From NCBI RefSeq assembly GCF_002849715.1, contig NZ_CP018863.1, forward strand, positions 3,720,001-3,784,000: a stretch of 64,000 nt of DNA, given 5' to 3'. The first letter of the stretch is position 1. Every line of letters begins with the position of its first letter. Of the stretch, positions 7,539-19,059 are shown piece after piece. The position numbers and the translations under genes are program-made. Under the pieces are notes generated by a model that saw only the letters and a list, made by a program, of their open reading frames with translations, was not told the DNA's origin and ran no database searches. This DNA is from Arthrobacter crystallopoietes (GTDB taxonomy: Bacteria > Actinomycetota > Actinomycetes > Actinomycetales > Micrococcaceae).

Positions 7539-9317
7539 GTGGCAAGAACCAAGGCCCAAGTCCCAAGCAACCGGCGGGCCGAAGTGACGGCCCGAAGGCT
7601 CCGCGCAGGACTCGCCGTGGTGCTGGTCCTGCTGGTCATCCTGGGTGGACGCCTTTTTCAGCTACAAGGCCTTGATACCGCCGGAATGGCTCAAGCTGCG
7701 ATCGACAAGCGCCTGCGGACCTCGGAAATACCTGCTCTGCGGGGCGAAATCCTTGACGCCGAAGGAACTGTGCTGGCCCGGAGTGTGCAACGTTTCGACA
7801 TCGTCGTGGATCAGCGACTGGTCGAGGATTTCCAACGGTTCAACCCGGAAACCCGTCAGGTCGAAGATGTGCAGATCGAGGGCGAAATCGACAAGCTCGC
7901 GGCCATCCTGGGGCAGGACGTCGCCACGGTGCGGGACGCCGTCGTCGGTGATATGCCGTTCAACTATGTAGCGAAGTCCGTCACGCCCGAAATCCAGGAG
8001 AAAGTCGAGAACCTGGCTTTCCCCGGCCTGCAGTCGCGCGAGACCACTACCAGGAACTATCCAGTGGGCGAGGTGGCAGGCTCGGTTGTCGGCTTCCTGG
8101 GATCCGACGGCACGCCGCTCGAAGGCATTGAAGCCACGCAGCAGGAAGTGCTCGCCGGCACGCCCGGAGAGCGCACGTTCGAAATCGGGGCGGACGGAAT
8201 CCGCATCCCGGTGGCCACCAACGAAGAGGTGCCCGCCCAGGATGGCCAGAGCGTCAGGCTCACCCTGAACTCGGACCTGCAATGGTATGCCCAGGAAGCC
8301 ATCGCCGCGGAGGTCAAGGAATACGACGCCGAGTACGGCACCATCGTGGTGATGAACGCCAAGACCGGTGACATCATCGCACTGGCGGATTCGACCACGC
8401 TTGATCCCAACGATCCCGGAGCCACACCTAATGGCGAGCGGCAGTCCTATGCCGCGACGAAGGCCTTCGAGCCCGGCTCGACGACGAAGATGATCACGAT
8501 GGCTGCGGCCATCGAAGAGGGCATCACGACTCCGACCACCAAATACACAATTCCGCCCGAGTACACGGTCAACGGTCAGACGTTCATTGATGCCCGGCCA
8601 CACGGTACCAAGACGCTGACCACGGCGGGTATCCTCGCGAATTCCTGGAACACGGGCACCGTGATGATCGGCGAACAGTTGACCAGGCAGCAACGCTACG
8701 ACTACCTGCGCAGGTTCGGGACCGGCCACAAGTTCGACATCGGCCTCCATGGGACCACCGCGGGCCTGCTAGCACCGCCGGAGACTTGGGACGGCCGCCA
8801 GGAGTTCACCGTCCTGTTCGGCCAGGGCCTGGCACAGACCGCCCTGCACACCGCCGTCGCCTTCGCCACCATTGCCAACGACGGCGTCAGGATGGAGCCG
8901 CGGCTGATCGACGCCTATATCGACCCCGACGGTACCGAACATCCGGTGGCTAAGGAGGAAGTCGGGCGTGCAGTCTCCTCCGAGACGGCAGACCAGGTGC
9001 AGGACATGCTGGAGACCGACTCGCACGTTGCCAGCGGCCTGCCGGGTAATATCGAGGACTACCGCATCGGTGTGAAGACGGGTACGGCAGAGGCGCCGTC
9101 CAACGACGGCGGGTTCAGCGGCTACACGATTTCCTACGCCGGAATCGCTCCCATGGAGGACCCTGAGTATGTTGTCGTGGCGACCATCCAGCAGCCTGAG
9201 GGCGGCGTGTTCTCGCTGACCGCCGGTCCGGTTTTCAAAAAGGTCATGAGCCAGGTGCTCAATACCTACAATGTGCCGCCGTCCACCACCAATCCGGTTA
9301 AACTTCCGCTCGAGTAA
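7539..9317 (+). CDS. ftsI: Septal peptidoglycan transpeptidase (PBP3)
   Basis: This 592-residue class B penicillin-binding protein cross-links septal peptidoglycan. One transmembrane helix lies at ~22-42, then a pedestal domain. The transpeptidase domain carries all three active-site motifs: STTK (314-317, nucleophile Ser314), SWN (369-371) and KTGT (513-516). The start GTG 7539 lies in the 36-bp gap after ftsL. There are no PASTA repeats after the catalytic domain, so this is a division-type and not a PonA/PBP2x-type enzyme. Confidence 0.94.
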   Translation: MARTKAQVPSNRRAEVTARRLRAGLAVVLVLLVILGGRLFQLQGLDTAGMAQAAIDKRLRTSEIPALRGEILDAEGTVLARSVQRFDIVVDQRLVEDFQRFNPETRQVEDVQIEGEIDKLAAILGQDVATVRDAVVGDMPFNYVAKSVTPEIQEKVENLAFPGLQSRETTTRNYPVGEVAGSVVGFLGSDGTPLEGIEATQQEVLAGTPGERTFEIGADGIRIPVATNEEVPAQDGQSVRLTLNSDLQWYAQEAIAAEVKEYDAEYGTIVVMNAKTGDIIALADSTTLDPNDPGATPNGERQSYAATKAFEPGSTTKMITMAAAIEEGITTPTTKYTIPPEYTVNGQTFIDARPHGTKTLTTAGILANSWNTGTVMIGEQLTRQQRYDYLRRFGTGHKFDIGLHGTTAGLLAPPETWDGRQEFTVLFGQGLAQTALHTAVAFATIANDGVRMEPRLIDAYIDPDGTEHPVAKEEVGRAVSSETADQVQDMLETDSHVASGLPGNIEDYRIGVKTGTAEAPSNDGGFSGYTISYAGIAPMEDPEYVVVATIQQPEGGVFSLTAGPVFKKVMSQVLNTYNVPPSTTNPVKLPLE

Positions 9318-9334
9318 TGATTCTGGAGAACTTT

Positions 9335-10963
9335 GTGAGCACCACCCCCCGTCAGCCGCACAGGTCTGCCTCGCCTATGCGGCCGGAACTTGTCGAGCCC
9401 GTCACCCTGCACGAACTGCAGCAGGTCCTGGCAGATGCCGGGTTGCCGGCCATGGCATCGGCTGCAGGAACAGATTGGGACACTGCCGTGACCGGACTGT
9501 CGATCGACTCGCGCGCCGTGGAACCGGGGGACCTCTACATCGGTTTGCCAGGAGCCAACCGACACGGGGCCGAGTTCGCTGCCCAGGTTGCCGCAGCGGG
9601 TGCAGCGGCATTTCTTACGGACGACGCCGGTGCCGAATTGATTGCGGGGCAAGACTTGGGTGCGATGCCGGTGCTGGCAGCGCCGGACCTACGGGCCCTC
9701 GTTGGACCGCTGTCAGCCAGGGTCTACAACAGCCAGCCCGCAGGCTCCCGGCCCAACCTCTTCGCCGTCACCGGTACCAACGGAAAAACAACCACCACGT
9801 ACTTCGTTAACTCCCTGCTGAAGGCACTGGACCAATCCACAGGCCTGATCGGGACGATTGAAATCACCGCGGGCAGCGAAGCGATTCCCAGTGCGCTCAC
9901 CACGCCCGAGTCTCCGGAAGTCCACGGCATCCTCGGCCTGATGCGGGAACGGGGTCTGGACGCGGCAGCAATGGAAGTGTCCTCACACGCCATCTCCTAC
10001 CGGCGGGTGGACGGAGTGCGTTTTGACGTGGCAGGGTTCACGAACCTGACGCAGGACCATCTTGATCTGCACGGCAGCATGGACGAGTATTTCCAGACGA
10101 AGGCGGAGCTTTTCACCCCCCAGCGGGTCCGCCGCGCCGTAGTCTGCGTGGATGATCCCTGGGGGCGCCGGCTCATTGACAGTTCCGGCGTACCGACCGT
10201 CTCGCTCAGTACCACCGGTGCACCTGCGGACTGGCGGGTAGAGTCCATTCAGCGTGCAGGGTTGGGACACACATTCGAGCTGCACGGCGCGGATGGGGTG
10301 CTGCGGCTGCACACCGGTCTGCCGGGGGACTTCAACGTGTCCAACGCTGCCCTGGCGGCAGTCATGGTGCTGGCCTCCGGTGTTGACGTCCAACGTCTCC
10401 AGGCGGCGCTGGATGCGAGGGATCCGTTCACCGTGGATGTTCCCGGACGCATGCAGCTGATCAGCGAGCAGCCGGCAGGAATTGTTGATTTTGCACACAA
10501 TCCCGACGCACTGGAGCGCACTCTCGCGTCCGTGCGGCGGCCCGAAGCCGGCTCCCGCGTCATCATTGTTTTTGGGGCGACGGGGGACCGCGACCAGACC
10601 AAACGCCCGCTGATGGGAGCCATCGCAGCCCGGGGTGCCGACGTCGTTATTGTCACCGACGACGATCCGCACGGCGAAGACGAAGCCGCCATCCGCCGCG
10701 ACGTCCTGCAGGGCGCCCTGGCGGCGAAGCAGGATGAGCAGCTGGACACCGTGATCGAGGAAGTCTTTCCGCGGGCCGCGGCGATCGAGCACGCCGTGGA
10801 AATGGCCACGGAAGCAGATACCGTCCTGGTTGCCGGCCGCGGCCACGAGGTCTGGCAGGAGGTCAAAGGCGTGAACCTGGCCCTTGATGACCGGGTGGAG
10901 CTGCAGCAGGCGTTGCGCCGGCATGGATTCTATGCCCTTGGTGCCGACGCGGTAGAGTCCTAG
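9335..10963 (+). CDS. murE: UDP-MurNAc-tripeptide synthetase, predicted L-Lys-adding type
   Basis: This Mur ligase adds the third amino acid to UDP-MurNAc-L-Ala-D-Glu. The ATP-binding GTNGKTTT lies at residues 147-154. GTG 9335 is chosen because GGAG lies six bases before it; an ATG at 9317 overlapping the ftsI stop is the alternative. The residues that select the incoming amino acid, DNPR in meso-DAP enzymes, read DDPH here (residues 443-446, bases 10661-10672). Loss of the Arg suggests lysine, as expected for Arthrobacter-type peptidoglycan. The protein is otherwise of normal length (542 residues). Confidence 0.93.
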   Translation: MSTTPRQPHRSASPMRPELVEPVTLHELQQVLADAGLPAMASAAGTDWDTAVTGLSIDSRAVEPGDLYIGLPGANRHGAEFAAQVAAAGAAAFLTDDAGAELIAGQDLGAMPVLAAPDLRALVGPLSARVYNSQPAGSRPNLFAVTGTNGKTTTTYFVNSLLKALDQSTGLIGTIEITAGSEAIPSALTTPESPEVHGILGLMRERGLDAAAMEVSSHAISYRRVDGVRFDVAGFTNLTQDHLDLHGSMDEYFQTKAELFTPQRVRRAVVCVDDPWGRRLIDSSGVPTVSLSTTGAPADWRVESIQRAGLGHTFELHGADGVLRLHTGLPGDFNVSNAALAAVMVLASGVDVQRLQAALDARDPFTVDVPGRMQLISEQPAGIVDFAHNPDALERTLASVRRPEAGSRVIIVFGATGDRDQTKRPLMGAIAARGADVVIVTDDDPHGEDEAAIRRDVLQGALAAKQDEQLDTVIEEVFPRAAAIEHAVEMATEADTVLVAGRGHEVWQEVKGVNLALDDRVELQQALRRHGFYALGADAVES

Positions 10964-10969
10964 ATCGTC

Positions 10970-12496
10970 ATGATTGAACTTACTGCAGCCGAAATTGCGG
11001 CAATTACACGCGGGCGCATCATTGGGGAACCGACAGATGGGTCGGAGGATACCGCCGCTTTGACGGTTAATTCCGCCGCGACAGATTCGCGGGAAGTGGT
11101 TCCCGGGTCACTGTTCGTGGCGAAGCCCGGCGAGAAGACGGACGGGCATCTGTTCGTTCCCCGGGCTTTTGCATCCGGTGCCGTGCTGGCGCTGACCGAA
11201 CGCGAAATTACCGACGACGCCGGCCGTCTGCTGCCGCAGATCATCGTGCCCGACGCCGTGGAGGCCATGGGTGCCATTGCCGCCGACGTCGTCGCGCGGT
11301 TGCGGGCACACGGCCCGCTTTCCGTTGTCGGGATCACCGGCAGCGCAGGCAAGACCACCACCAAGGATCTGCTCGCGGGCATCTTGGCCCAAGCCGGTCC
11401 CACTGTGGCCCCGGTGGGTTCCTACAACGGCGAGGTCGGCGTGCCGCTGACGATATTCAACGCCGACTTCAACACCCGTTACCTGGTGGTGGAAATGGGA
11501 GCCACCGGGCTGGGACACATCACTTATCTGACGGACATGGTGAAGCCGGACACCGGCGTCGTACTGGGCGTGGGGACAGCCCACGCCGGCGAGTTCGGCG
11601 GCGTGGAAAACATCGCCCGCGCCAAGGGCGAACTGGTTGAAGCGATCGGGGCAGACGGTACGGCCATCATCAACGCCGACGATCCGCGCGTACGCCAGAT
11701 GGAGTCCCGCACCACGGCGAAGCTGCTCTATTTCACCGCCGACGCCGGGTTCTCTCCGGCCGCAGCCGACGCTGAAGTTTTGCGCGCCACTGAGGTGCGC
11801 ACCAATGCCGCCGGGCATCCGGAACTGACGGTCCGCTTCCCCGATGGAACCGAAAGCCGCATTGTTTCCGGGCTCATCGGCATCCACCATGCCACCAACC
11901 TGCTGGCAGCGGCCTCCGCAGCCTGGTCGCTTGGCATCAGCGCCGAGTTGATCGCCAGCGGCCTGAACGGCCGCGGACCGGCATCTCGTTGGAGGATGGA
12001 ACGTACCGAGCGGCCGGACGGTGTGACGGTCATCAACGACGCCTACAACGCGAACCCCGAATCGATGCGTGCCGCCCTGCGGACCTTGGCCGAACTTGGC
12101 CGCGGCGAGGGGCGGCGTACGTGGGCGGTACTGGGCGAGATGCTGGAGCTGGGCGAGGATTCCGTCCACGAGCACGACGCGATCGGGCGGACTCTGGTCC
12201 GCTTGAACATCGCCAAACTGATCGTGGTGGGAAACGGGGCCAGAGCCATGCACACCGGGGCCGTGATGGAGGGCTCCTGGGGCGATGAATCCATGTTCGT
12301 CGAGACGCCGGAAGACGCCTACCAGGTGCTCCAAAGGGAGCTGCGACCGGGCGACCTGGTGCTGTTCAAGTCTTCCAACGGGGCCGGGTTGCGGCACCTG
12401 GGAGACCGGGTAGCGCGCCGTGAGCCGTCCCCAACTGCCCCGCCGTCCGGCGTGGCAGAAACACCGATTCCTGCAGAGGGAGGTATCCAGTCGTGA
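10970..12496 (+). CDS. murF: UDP-MurNAc-tripeptide--D-Ala-D-Ala ligase
   Basis: This 508-residue Mur ligase completes the cytoplasmic pentapeptide precursor by adding D-alanyl-D-alanine. The N-terminal MurE/F-type domain is followed by the ATP loop [13 protein letters not shown] (near residue 120) and the central motif [11 protein letters not shown]. The third domain includes [13 protein letters not shown], a MurF hallmark. It starts six bases after the murE stop, with no strong Shine-Dalgarno, so translational coupling is likely. Its 3' end overlaps mraY by four bases (GTGA). Confidence 0.94.
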   Translation: MIELTAAEIAAITRGRIIGEPTDGSEDTAALTVNSAATDSREVVPGSLFVAKPGEKTDGHLFVPRAFASGAVLALTEREITDDAGRLLPQIIVPDAVEAMGAIAADVVARLRAHGPLSVVGITGSAGKTTTKDLLAGILAQAGPTVAPVGSYNGEVGVPLTIFNADFNTRYLVVEMGATGLGHITYLTDMVKPDTGVVLGVGTAHAGEFGGVENIARAKGELVEAIGADGTAIINADDPRVRQMESRTTAKLLYFTADAGFSPAAADAEVLRATEVRTNAAGHPELTVRFPDGTESRIVSGLIGIHHATNLLAAASAAWSLGISAELIASGLNGRGPASRWRMERTERPDGVTVINDAYNANPESMRAALRTLAELGRGEGRRTWAVLGEMLELGEDSVHEHDAIGRTLVRLNIAKLIVVGNGARAMHTGAVMEGSWGDESMFVETPEDAYQVLQRELRPGDLVLFKSSNGAGLRHLGDRVARREPSPTAPPSGVAETPIPAEGGIQS

Positions 12497-13602
12497 TTTC
12501 CCTGCTTATCGGCTCGGCAATGGCTCTGGTGCTTGCCCTCGTTGGCACGCCGCTGTTCATCAGGCTGCTCGTCAAGAGAGGCTACGGCCAGTTCATCCGT
12601 GATGACGGTCCGACCTCCCACCACACCAAGCGCGGAACGCCGACTATGGGCGGTACCGTCATTGTCGGGTCCGTCGTCATCGCCTATTTCGGCACGCACT
12701 TGCTCGAATGGATGATGAACCAGAACCACCCCGGTCCCACCGTTTCCGGCGGCGTGCTGCTGCTGCTGATGGCCGGTATGGGCCTGATCGGTTTCCTGGA
12801 TGATTTCCTGAAAATCTCCAAGCAGCGCAGCCTGGGACTCCGGGCCTGGTCCAAAATTGTGCTCCAGGGCATCGTCGGCGTGCTGTTCGCCATCCTGGCA
12901 CTGAACTTCCCGGATGAGGCCGGGCGCACTCCGGCGTCGATGAACATCTCCGTGGTCCGGGACATACCGTGGCTGGACCTGGCTGCAGGCGGCACCGTTC
13001 TCGGCACCATTCTGTTCATTATCTGGTCCAACCTGATCGTTACCGGCGCCACCAACGGCGTGAACCTGACCGACGGGCTCGACGGCCTGGCGGCCGGTGC
13101 CTCCGTGATGGTGTTCAGCGCCTACATGCTCATGGGTATCTGGCAGTTCAACCAGGCCTGCGGTTCGATCAAGGTGCCGGGTGAGGTCTGCTACGAGGTC
13201 CGGGACCCGATGGATCTTGCCCTGCTGGCCGGGTCGCTCTGCGGCGCCCTGATCGGCTTCCTCTGGTGGAACACCTCGCCCGCCAAGATCTTCATGGGCG
13301 ACACCGGATCGCTGGCCCTCGGCGGCGCCATTGCCGGTTTCGCGATCCTCTCGCGTACCCAGTTGCTGCTGGTCGTCCTGGCGGGCCTGTTTGTCCTGAT
13401 TGCCCTCTCGGTCATCATTCAGGTGGCGTTCTTCAAACTCAGCGGCGGCAAACGCGTCTTCAAGATGGCGCCGCTGCAGCACCATTTCGAGCTCAAAGGC
13501 TGGGCCGAGGTAACGGTAGTGGTCCGGTTCTGGATCATCGCCGGCCTGTGCGTGGCTGCAGGACTGGGCATCTTCTACGCTGAATGGGTTGTTGGACTAT
13601 GA
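12493..13602 (+). CDS. mraY: Phospho-MurNAc-pentapeptide translocase
   Basis: This 369-residue polytopic membrane enzyme transfers phospho-MurNAc-pentapeptide to undecaprenyl phosphate, giving lipid I. About ten hydrophobic helices are visible. The catalytic motifs [20 protein letters not shown] and [12 protein letters not shown] hold the essential Asp residues, and the [12 protein letters not shown] motif is near the C-terminus. The GTG start overlaps the murF stop and the end overlaps the murD start, so the gene is tightly coupled to its neighbours. Confidence 0.95.
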   Translation: MISLLIGSAMALVLALVGTPLFIRLLVKRGYGQFIRDDGPTSHHTKRGTPTMGGTVIVGSVVIAYFGTHLLEWMMNQNHPGPTVSGGVLLLLMAGMGLIGFLDDFLKISKQRSLGLRAWSKIVLQGIVGVLFAILALNFPDEAGRTPASMNISVVRDIPWLDLAAGGTVLGTILFIIWSNLIVTGATNGVNLTDGLDGLAAGASVMVFSAYMLMGIWQFNQACGSIKVPGEVCYEVRDPMDLALLAGSLCGALIGFLWWNTSPAKIFMGDTGSLALGGAIAGFAILSRTQLLLVVLAGLFVLIALSVIIQVAFFKLSGGKRVFKMAPLQHHFELKGWAEVTVVVRFWIIAGLCVAAGLGIFYAEWVVGL

Positions 13603-15128
13603 GCGTGAACGAACGGCTGGCTTCACTGACGTCCTGGGACGCAGACTGGTCCGGACTCCGGGTGGTAGTCACTGGCATCGGCCTGTCCGGATTCTCCGCG
13701 GCAGACACCCTGATCGAACTCGGCGCCAGGGTGGTTCTTGTCGACGCCCAGGACACCGAGGAAAACCGGGCCAAGGCGGACACGCTGAAAATTGTCGGTG
13801 CGCATCAGTTGCTGCTGGGGCCCGAGCACACCCAGTCGCTTCCGCTGGTTGACGGCGAACCGGCCGAACTCGTGGTCACCTCGCCGGGGTGGAGCCCGCA
13901 GCAGCCCCTGCTCGCCGCTGCCGCAGCAGCAGGCATTGCCATCTGGGGCGATGTGGAGCTTGCCTGGCGGGTACGCGAGCGTGCCGGACGGCGGACCGCC
14001 GAATGGCTGGTCATTACCGGGACCAACGGAAAGACCACGACGGTAGGCCTGGCAGCTTCGATGCTGCAGGCAGCCGGGCTGCGGGCCATCGCGGCCGGCA
14101 ACGTGGGCACCCCTGTTCTGGATGCTATCCGGGACCCGCTGGGCTACGACGTGATCGCCGTCGAACTCTCCAGCTTCCAGTTGCACTGGTCCCATTCGCT
14201 CTCGCCGCTGGCCAGCGTCTGCCTCAACGTCGCGCAGGACCATGTGGACTGGCACGGCTCGTACGAGAACTACCTCGCGGACAAGGCCAAGATCTACGCG
14301 AACACCAAGGTTGCCTGCGTCTACAACGCCGAACAGCGTGAGACCGAGGCGATGGTGGAAGAGGCCGACGTCGTGGAGGGCTGCCGTGCCATCGGCTTCA
14401 CCACCGGGATGCCGGCCGTGAGCATGGTCGGCGTGGTGGAAAATCTGCTCGTTGACCGTGCTTTTATCGAAGCACGCAAGGACTCGGCAGCCGAGCTGGC
14501 GGCCTTGGCGGACCTGGGCGAACTGGCCCCGCGGCATCTGGTTGCCAACGCGCTTGCGGCCGCAGCCTTGGTCCGCGCCTACGGGGTGGAACCGCCCGCG
14601 GTCCGTGACGGCATCCGCAATTACAATCCGGGCGCGCACCGAATCCAGAAAGTCGCCGAAATCGATGGTGTGCTCTGGGTCAACGACTCCAAAGCAACCA
14701 ATCCACACGCGGCGGCTGCCTCGCTGGCGGCGTTCTCCTCGGTGGTGTGGATCGCCGGCGGATTGTCCAAGGGCGTGGATTACAGCGAACTCGTCGCTGC
14801 CCACAGCGGACGGTTGAAGGCCGTCGTCGTTATTGGCCAGGACAGCACGGGCTTACTGGCCGCATTGGAACGACACGCTCCGGATGTTCCCGTGATCACG
14901 GTTCCGGCACGAGAGACTGGTGACGGAGAGCCCGTGGACGGAGGCGAACATGTCACCGGCGGGAAGATCATGGCTTCAGCTGTGGCCGCGGCAGCAGGGA
15001 TTGCCGTAGACGGGGATACCGTGCTGATGGCTCCGGCGGCTGCCTCGATGGATCAGTTCACGTCCTACGCCCATCGCGGCGATGCATTCATCGAAGCGGT
15101 CCGTGGCATTCAGGAAGGTCAGGCGTAG
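13599..15128 (+). CDS. murD: UDP-MurNAc-L-alanine--D-glutamate ligase
   Basis: This 509-residue Mur ligase adds D-glutamate to UDP-MurNAc-L-Ala. It has an N-terminal Rossmann-like nucleotide domain ([17 protein letters not shown]), the ATP loop [14 protein letters not shown], the motif [12 protein letters not shown], and [11 protein letters not shown] near the third domain. ATG 13599 is chosen because it overlaps the mraY stop (ATGA), the pattern seen through this cluster. An in-frame ATG five codons upstream is less likely. Confidence 0.95.
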   Translation: MSVNERLASLTSWDADWSGLRVVVTGIGLSGFSAADTLIELGARVVLVDAQDTEENRAKADTLKIVGAHQLLLGPEHTQSLPLVDGEPAELVVTSPGWSPQQPLLAAAAAAGIAIWGDVELAWRVRERAGRRTAEWLVITGTNGKTTTVGLAASMLQAAGLRAIAAGNVGTPVLDAIRDPLGYDVIAVELSSFQLHWSHSLSPLASVCLNVAQDHVDWHGSYENYLADKAKIYANTKVACVYNAEQRETEAMVEEADVVEGCRAIGFTTGMPAVSMVGVVENLLVDRAFIEARKDSAAELAALADLGELAPRHLVANALAAAALVRAYGVEPPAVRDGIRNYNPGAHRIQKVAEIDGVLWVNDSKATNPHAAAASLAAFSSVVWIAGGLSKGVDYSELVAAHSGRLKAVVVIGQDSTGLLAALERHAPDVPVITVPARETGDGEPVDGGEHVTGGKIMASAVAAAAGIAVDGDTVLMAPAAASMDQFTSYAHRGDAFIEAVRGIQEGQA

Positions 15129-15146
15129 AGCCCGTAAGGAGCAGTA

Positions 15147-16496
15147 ATGGTCAACACGCCCAACCGGGAAACTTCCCGGAAACCGGCGTCGAAGGCGTCT
15201 GCCCGGCCTACCGGTTCCAGGAAGCTCCGGAGTCCGGAGGCAGGCCCCGAGGGGAGCCAAACCGGGCTGCGGCTCAAAGCCAAGGCACTGCTCGACCGGA
15301 TCGAAGGCACCGGTCAGGAACCGACGGGTTTCAGCTACTACCTCATCCTGGGTTCGGCCCTGGCCTTGACCGCCATCGGTCTGCTGATGGTGCTGTCATC
15401 TTCCGCCGTGGAATCCATTGCCGACGGCGAATCCCCGTTCAGCTTGTTCCTGAAACAGGGCGTGTTTGCCGGCCTCGGAATTGTCGTGATGCTGATCCTG
15501 TCGAGGCTCAGCCCGGAGACGTACCAGAAGCTTGCCTGGCCTGCACTGGCCGTTTCGGTGGTGTTGCTGCTTCTGGTTTTCACTCCGCTGGGCGAGTCGG
15601 TCGGTGGCAACCGAAACTGGATCAAGCTCCCGGGCGGGATGACCGGCCAGCCGTCCGAGGTCGCCAAACTTGGCATGTCGCTCTGGATGGCTACAGTTCT
15701 GGTCCGCAAGGAACACCTGCTGCGGGACTGGAAGCATCTGGTCATTCCTGTCATACCGGGCGCCGGTTTGATCATCGGCTTAGTGTTGCTGGGCAGGGAT
15801 CTGGGTACTGCAATGATCCTCATGCTTATTCTCGCCGGGGCAATGTTTTTCGCCGGAGCTCCGCTGAAGATGTTCGTTTCGGCCGGGCTGGTTGCGTTGG
15901 CCGGCGTGCTGATCATGGTCGTGGCGAGCCCCAACCGGATGGGGCGCATCACGATGTGGCTGGACCAGAGCTGCGAGGTCACCACAGGTCTGAACATGCA
16001 GTCGTGCAACGGCCTGTTCGCGCTGGCATCGGGCGGTTGGTGGGGCGTGGGCCTGGGACAGAGCCGGCAAAAGTACAACTGGATCCCGGAAGCACACAAT
16101 GACTACATCTTCGCCATTATCGGCGAAGAGCTGGGGCTGCTGGGCACCTTCGTCGTCGTCCTCTTGTTTGGTTTGTTGGCGGTTGCAGTGGTGCGCACCG
16201 TCATGCGGCAGAACGATACGTTCGTCCGCATCTTCGGCGGCTCCATCATGGTGTGGATCATTGGCCAGGCATTCCTGAACATGGGTGTGGTGACCGGGCT
16301 GCTGCCTGTCGTAGGTGTTCCGCTGCCGTTCATTTCTTACGGTGGCTCGGCACTGACCATCACACTTGCCGCGGTCGGGGTACTGTTATCTTTTGCCCGG
16401 CCTGATGCCCGGGCGGGCAGGAACCGTGCGAGGAAACGTGCCAGGAACCTGGCGCAGCGGAAGGCCCCTCAGCCGGCCGGAAACATCAGCAAGTAA
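15147..16496 (+). CDS. ftsW: Septal peptidoglycan glycosyltransferase FtsW
   Basis: This 449-residue SEDS-family polymerase works with FtsI to build septal glycan from lipid II. An N-terminal basic, Pro/Ser-rich cytoplasmic stretch (~60 residues) precedes about ten transmembrane helices. Conserved elements include GGNRNWIKL and [10 protein letters not shown], the family signature near the C-terminus. The C-terminal tail is Arg/Lys-rich ([13 protein letters not shown]) and cytoplasmic. The gene sits between murD and murG as in other actinobacteria. Confidence 0.94.
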   Translation: MVNTPNRETSRKPASKASARPTGSRKLRSPEAGPEGSQTGLRLKAKALLDRIEGTGQEPTGFSYYLILGSALALTAIGLLMVLSSSAVESIADGESPFSLFLKQGVFAGLGIVVMLILSRLSPETYQKLAWPALAVSVVLLLLVFTPLGESVGGNRNWIKLPGGMTGQPSEVAKLGMSLWMATVLVRKEHLLRDWKHLVIPVIPGAGLIIGLVLLGRDLGTAMILMLILAGAMFFAGAPLKMFVSAGLVALAGVLIMVVASPNRMGRITMWLDQSCEVTTGLNMQSCNGLFALASGGWWGVGLGQSRQKYNWIPEAHNDYIFAIIGEELGLLGTFVVVLLFGLLAVAVVRTVMRQNDTFVRIFGGSIMVWIIGQAFLNMGVVTGLLPVVGVPLPFISYGGSALTITLAAVGVLLSFARPDARAGRNRARKRARNLAQRKAPQPAGNISK

Positions 16497-17632
16497 TGAC
16501 CGAGGCAGAAGGTACCAGTACTTTTATGAAGACCCATGAACCGTCCGTGGTTCTCGCCGGCGGCGGCACCGCCGGACACATCAGCCCTCTGCTGGCCATC
16601 GCGGGTGCCATCCGGGAGCAGGCACCCGACGCCGGAATTCTGGCCGTCGGCACGGCGGCAGGCATGGAAACCAGGCTTGTTCCCGCTGCCGGCTACGAGC
16701 TGGCCACGATCGAGCGGGTTCCATTCCCGCGGCGTCCTTCGCTGGATCTGCTGAAACTGCCGTTCCGGTTCGGCACCGCGGTGAAACAGGCCCGCCGCAT
16801 CATCGAAGGGGCGGGAGCCGATGTCGTCGTCGGTGTTGGCGGGTACGTCAGCACTCCCATGTACATCGCCGCCAAGCTGGCCAAGGTGCCGCTGGTGATC
16901 CATGAGGCGAATGCACGCCCCGGGCTGGCCAACCGCGTCGGTGCCCGGCTGACCGACGACGTGGCGGTGGCGTTCCGCAGTACCAAGTTGCCTGATGCCA
17001 CCTGGGTCGGAATGCCGATGCGTCGGGAAATTTCAACCCTGGACCGCTCGGCCGCGCGTGCTGCGGCGAGGGACCGGCTGGGCCTGGAACAGGATAAGCC
17101 CACGTTGATCGTGACCGGCGGTTCCTCCGGCGCCGCCAGCATCAACCGCACCATCCGGGCGTCGTTGGAGAAGTTCGCGGCGGCCGGCATCCAGACCCTG
17201 CACATAACGGGCAAAGGGAAAGAGCTTAGGGAGCCCGACGGCAGCCTGGTCAGTGTTCCCGGCTACCACCAGGTCGAATTCGTGGACGGTATGGAAAACG
17301 TCTACGCCGCAGCGGATCTGCTGCTGGCCCGGGCCGGCGCCGCTACTGTCTGCGAGATTGCCGCCGTCGGATTGCCGGCTGTTCTTGTCCCGCTGCCGCA
17401 TGGCAACGGCGAGCAGGCGCTGAACGCCGCGGACCTCGTCGGGGCCGGGGGAGCGGTGATGGTCAAGGACGCCGACTTCACGCCTGACTGGGCAACGGCT
17501 GAGCTGCCTGCGCTGCTGCAGGACGGCAACAAGCTGCAGGCCATGGCAACGGCCGCTGCCGGGCTGGGCATCAGGGACGCAGATACACGCATGGCGGCGA
17601 TGGTTTTTCAAGCCACAGGGAGGCAGCAGTGA
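16496..17632 (+). CDS. murG: UDP-GlcNAc transferase (lipid II synthase)
   Basis: This glycosyltransferase adds GlcNAc to lipid I at the inner membrane face, making lipid [20 protein letters not shown] is the MurG N-terminal signature. [12 protein letters not shown] and the acceptor/donor segment [27 protein letters not shown] follow in order. ATG 16496 overlaps the ftsW stop (TAATG) and gives 378 residues. ATG 16526, ten codons later, is an alternative closer to the conserved core. The end overlaps murC by four bases (GTGA). Confidence 0.94.
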   Translation: MTEAEGTSTFMKTHEPSVVLAGGGTAGHISPLLAIAGAIREQAPDAGILAVGTAAGMETRLVPAAGYELATIERVPFPRRPSLDLLKLPFRFGTAVKQARRIIEGAGADVVVGVGGYVSTPMYIAAKLAKVPLVIHEANARPGLANRVGARLTDDVAVAFRSTKLPDATWVGMPMRREISTLDRSAARAAARDRLGLEQDKPTLIVTGGSSGAASINRTIRASLEKFAAAGIQTLHITGKGKELREPDGSLVSVPGYHQVEFVDGMENVYAAADLLLARAGAATVCEIAAVGLPAVLVPLPHGNGEQALNAADLVGAGGAVMVKDADFTPDWATAELPALLQDGNKLQAMATAAAGLGIRDADTRMAAMVFQATGRQQ

Positions 17633-19059
17633 AAGCGGTTGATTTCCATACCACGCAGGAGCTTGCCTTTGACGATCTGGGCAGCGTCCACTTTGTCGGA
17701 CTCGGCGGTGCGGGCATGTCCGCGATCGCGCGGATCCTGCTGGCCCGGGGCGTCAATGTCTCCGGTTCAGACAGCCGCGACTCCAAGGTTTTGGGCCAGC
17801 TGGAGCGGCTGGGGGCGAAGGTCTACATCGGCCATGACGCAGCCAATGTTGCGGATGCGGACACCGTGGTCGTCTCAACGGCCATCCGTCCCGATAACGC
17901 CGAGCTGCAGGCGGCGGTCTCGGCGGGGCTGAACATCATCCACCGTTCCGTCGCGCTGGCCGCTTCGATCGGATCGCAGGAGCTGATCGCCATTGCCGGT
18001 ACCCACGGCAAAACAACGACGACGGCGATGGTCACCGTCATGCTGCGGGCCGCGGGCAAGGAACCGTCTTTTGCCATTGGCGGGGACGTGGCAGCGCTCG
18101 GGGTCAATGCCGCTTATGGCGCCGGCGAACTGTTCGTGGCCGAAGCTGACGAATCGGATGGTTCCTTCCTGAACTACCGTCCGAAAGTCATTGTGGTCAC
18201 GAACGTAGAGGCCGACCATCTGGACCATTACGGTTCCGCGGAATCCGTGTACGCATCCTTCGACACGTTCGCTGCTCTCCTGCCTGAGGACGGAACACTT
18301 ATTGTCTGCGTAGACGACCAGGGGGCGCGCGATCTGGCGGCCAGGGTCCGGGAATCCGGTGCCAGGCACCGCATCCTCGGCTACGGGTATTCGCCCGACG
18401 CGGACGTGCGGATTGAAGAAAGTAGTTTTGCGGCGGGGACCAGCAGCAGCTGGATTGTCGTCGACGGGCAGCGGCACGAACTTCGGCTCCAGGTGCCCGG
18501 TGCACACAATATCCGCAATGCGACGGCGGCCTTCGCCGTCGGGCTTTGCAGCGGTGTTGATCCGGCTGCTGCTGCGGACGGACTGGCTGGATTCACCGGG
18601 GCCGCACGCCGTTTCGAGGCGAAGGGCGAAGCGGACGGGGTCCGGGTCTTCGACGACTATGCCCACCATCCGACCGAAGTGCACGCGGCCTTGTCAGCGG
18701 CGAAAAAGGTTGCCGGCGGCCACGGAGTCCATGTGTTGTTCCAGCCGCACCTTTTCTCCCGGACACGGGAATTTGCCGCGGAGTTCGCGGAGGCCTTGTC
18801 GCTGGCGGACTCTGTGACCGTGCTCGATATTTACCCGGCGCGTGAGGATCCCATTCCCGGCGTGACCAGCGAGCTGATTACGTCCCGGCTCGAGCGGCCC
18901 GGCGGGTACGAGCAGGACCCGGACCGGGCACTGAAATCCGTGGTAGACCGGGCCAGGAGGGGCGACATCATCATGACCGTGGGCGCCGGAGACATCACGC
19001 AATTCGGCCCGCAGCTGGTCGCCCGCCTCACCGAGCGGACTGCGGACGGCGCGGCTTGA
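17629..19059 (+). CDS. murC: UDP-N-acetylmuramate--L-alanine ligase
   Basis: This 476-residue Mur ligase adds the first peptide residue, L-alanine, to UDP-MurNAc. It shows the N-terminal nucleotide domain [16 protein letters not shown], the ATP loop [15 protein letters not shown], the acidic motif [11 protein letters not shown], and [11 protein letters not shown] in the C-terminal half. GGGAGG precedes the GTG 17629 start. No murB follows it, unlike in corynebacteria and some other lineages. Confidence 0.95.
   Translation: MKAVDFHTTQELAFDDLGSVHFVGLGGAGMSAIARILLARGVNVSGSDSRDSKVLGQLERLGAKVYIGHDAANVADADTVVVSTAIRPDNAELQAAVSAGLNIIHRSVALAASIGSQELIAIAGTHGKTTTTAMVTVMLRAAGKEPSFAIGGDVAALGVNAAYGAGELFVAEADESDGSFLNYRPKVIVVTNVEADHLDHYGSAESVYASFDTFAALLPEDGTLIVCVDDQGARDLAARVRESGARHRILGYGYSPDADVRIEESSFAAGTSSSWIVVDGQRHELRLQVPGAHNIRNATAAFAVGLCSGVDPAAAADGLAGFTGAARRFEAKGEADGVRVFDDYAHHPTEVHAALSAAKKVAGGHGVHVLFQPHLFSRTREFAAEFAEALSLADSVTVLDIYPAREDPIPGVTSELITSRLERPGGYEQDPDRALKSVVDRARRGDIIMTVGAGDITQFGPQLVARLTERTADGAA

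Noticed and set aside
7662..8750. A 362-codon open frame on - inside ftsI
   Set aside because: It is the antisense shadow of ftsI; composition is that of reversed coding sequence and no family is recognisable.
11108..12397. A 429-codon open frame on - inside murF
   Set aside because: Antisense to an intact murF with all motifs; no ribosome-binding site or promoter.
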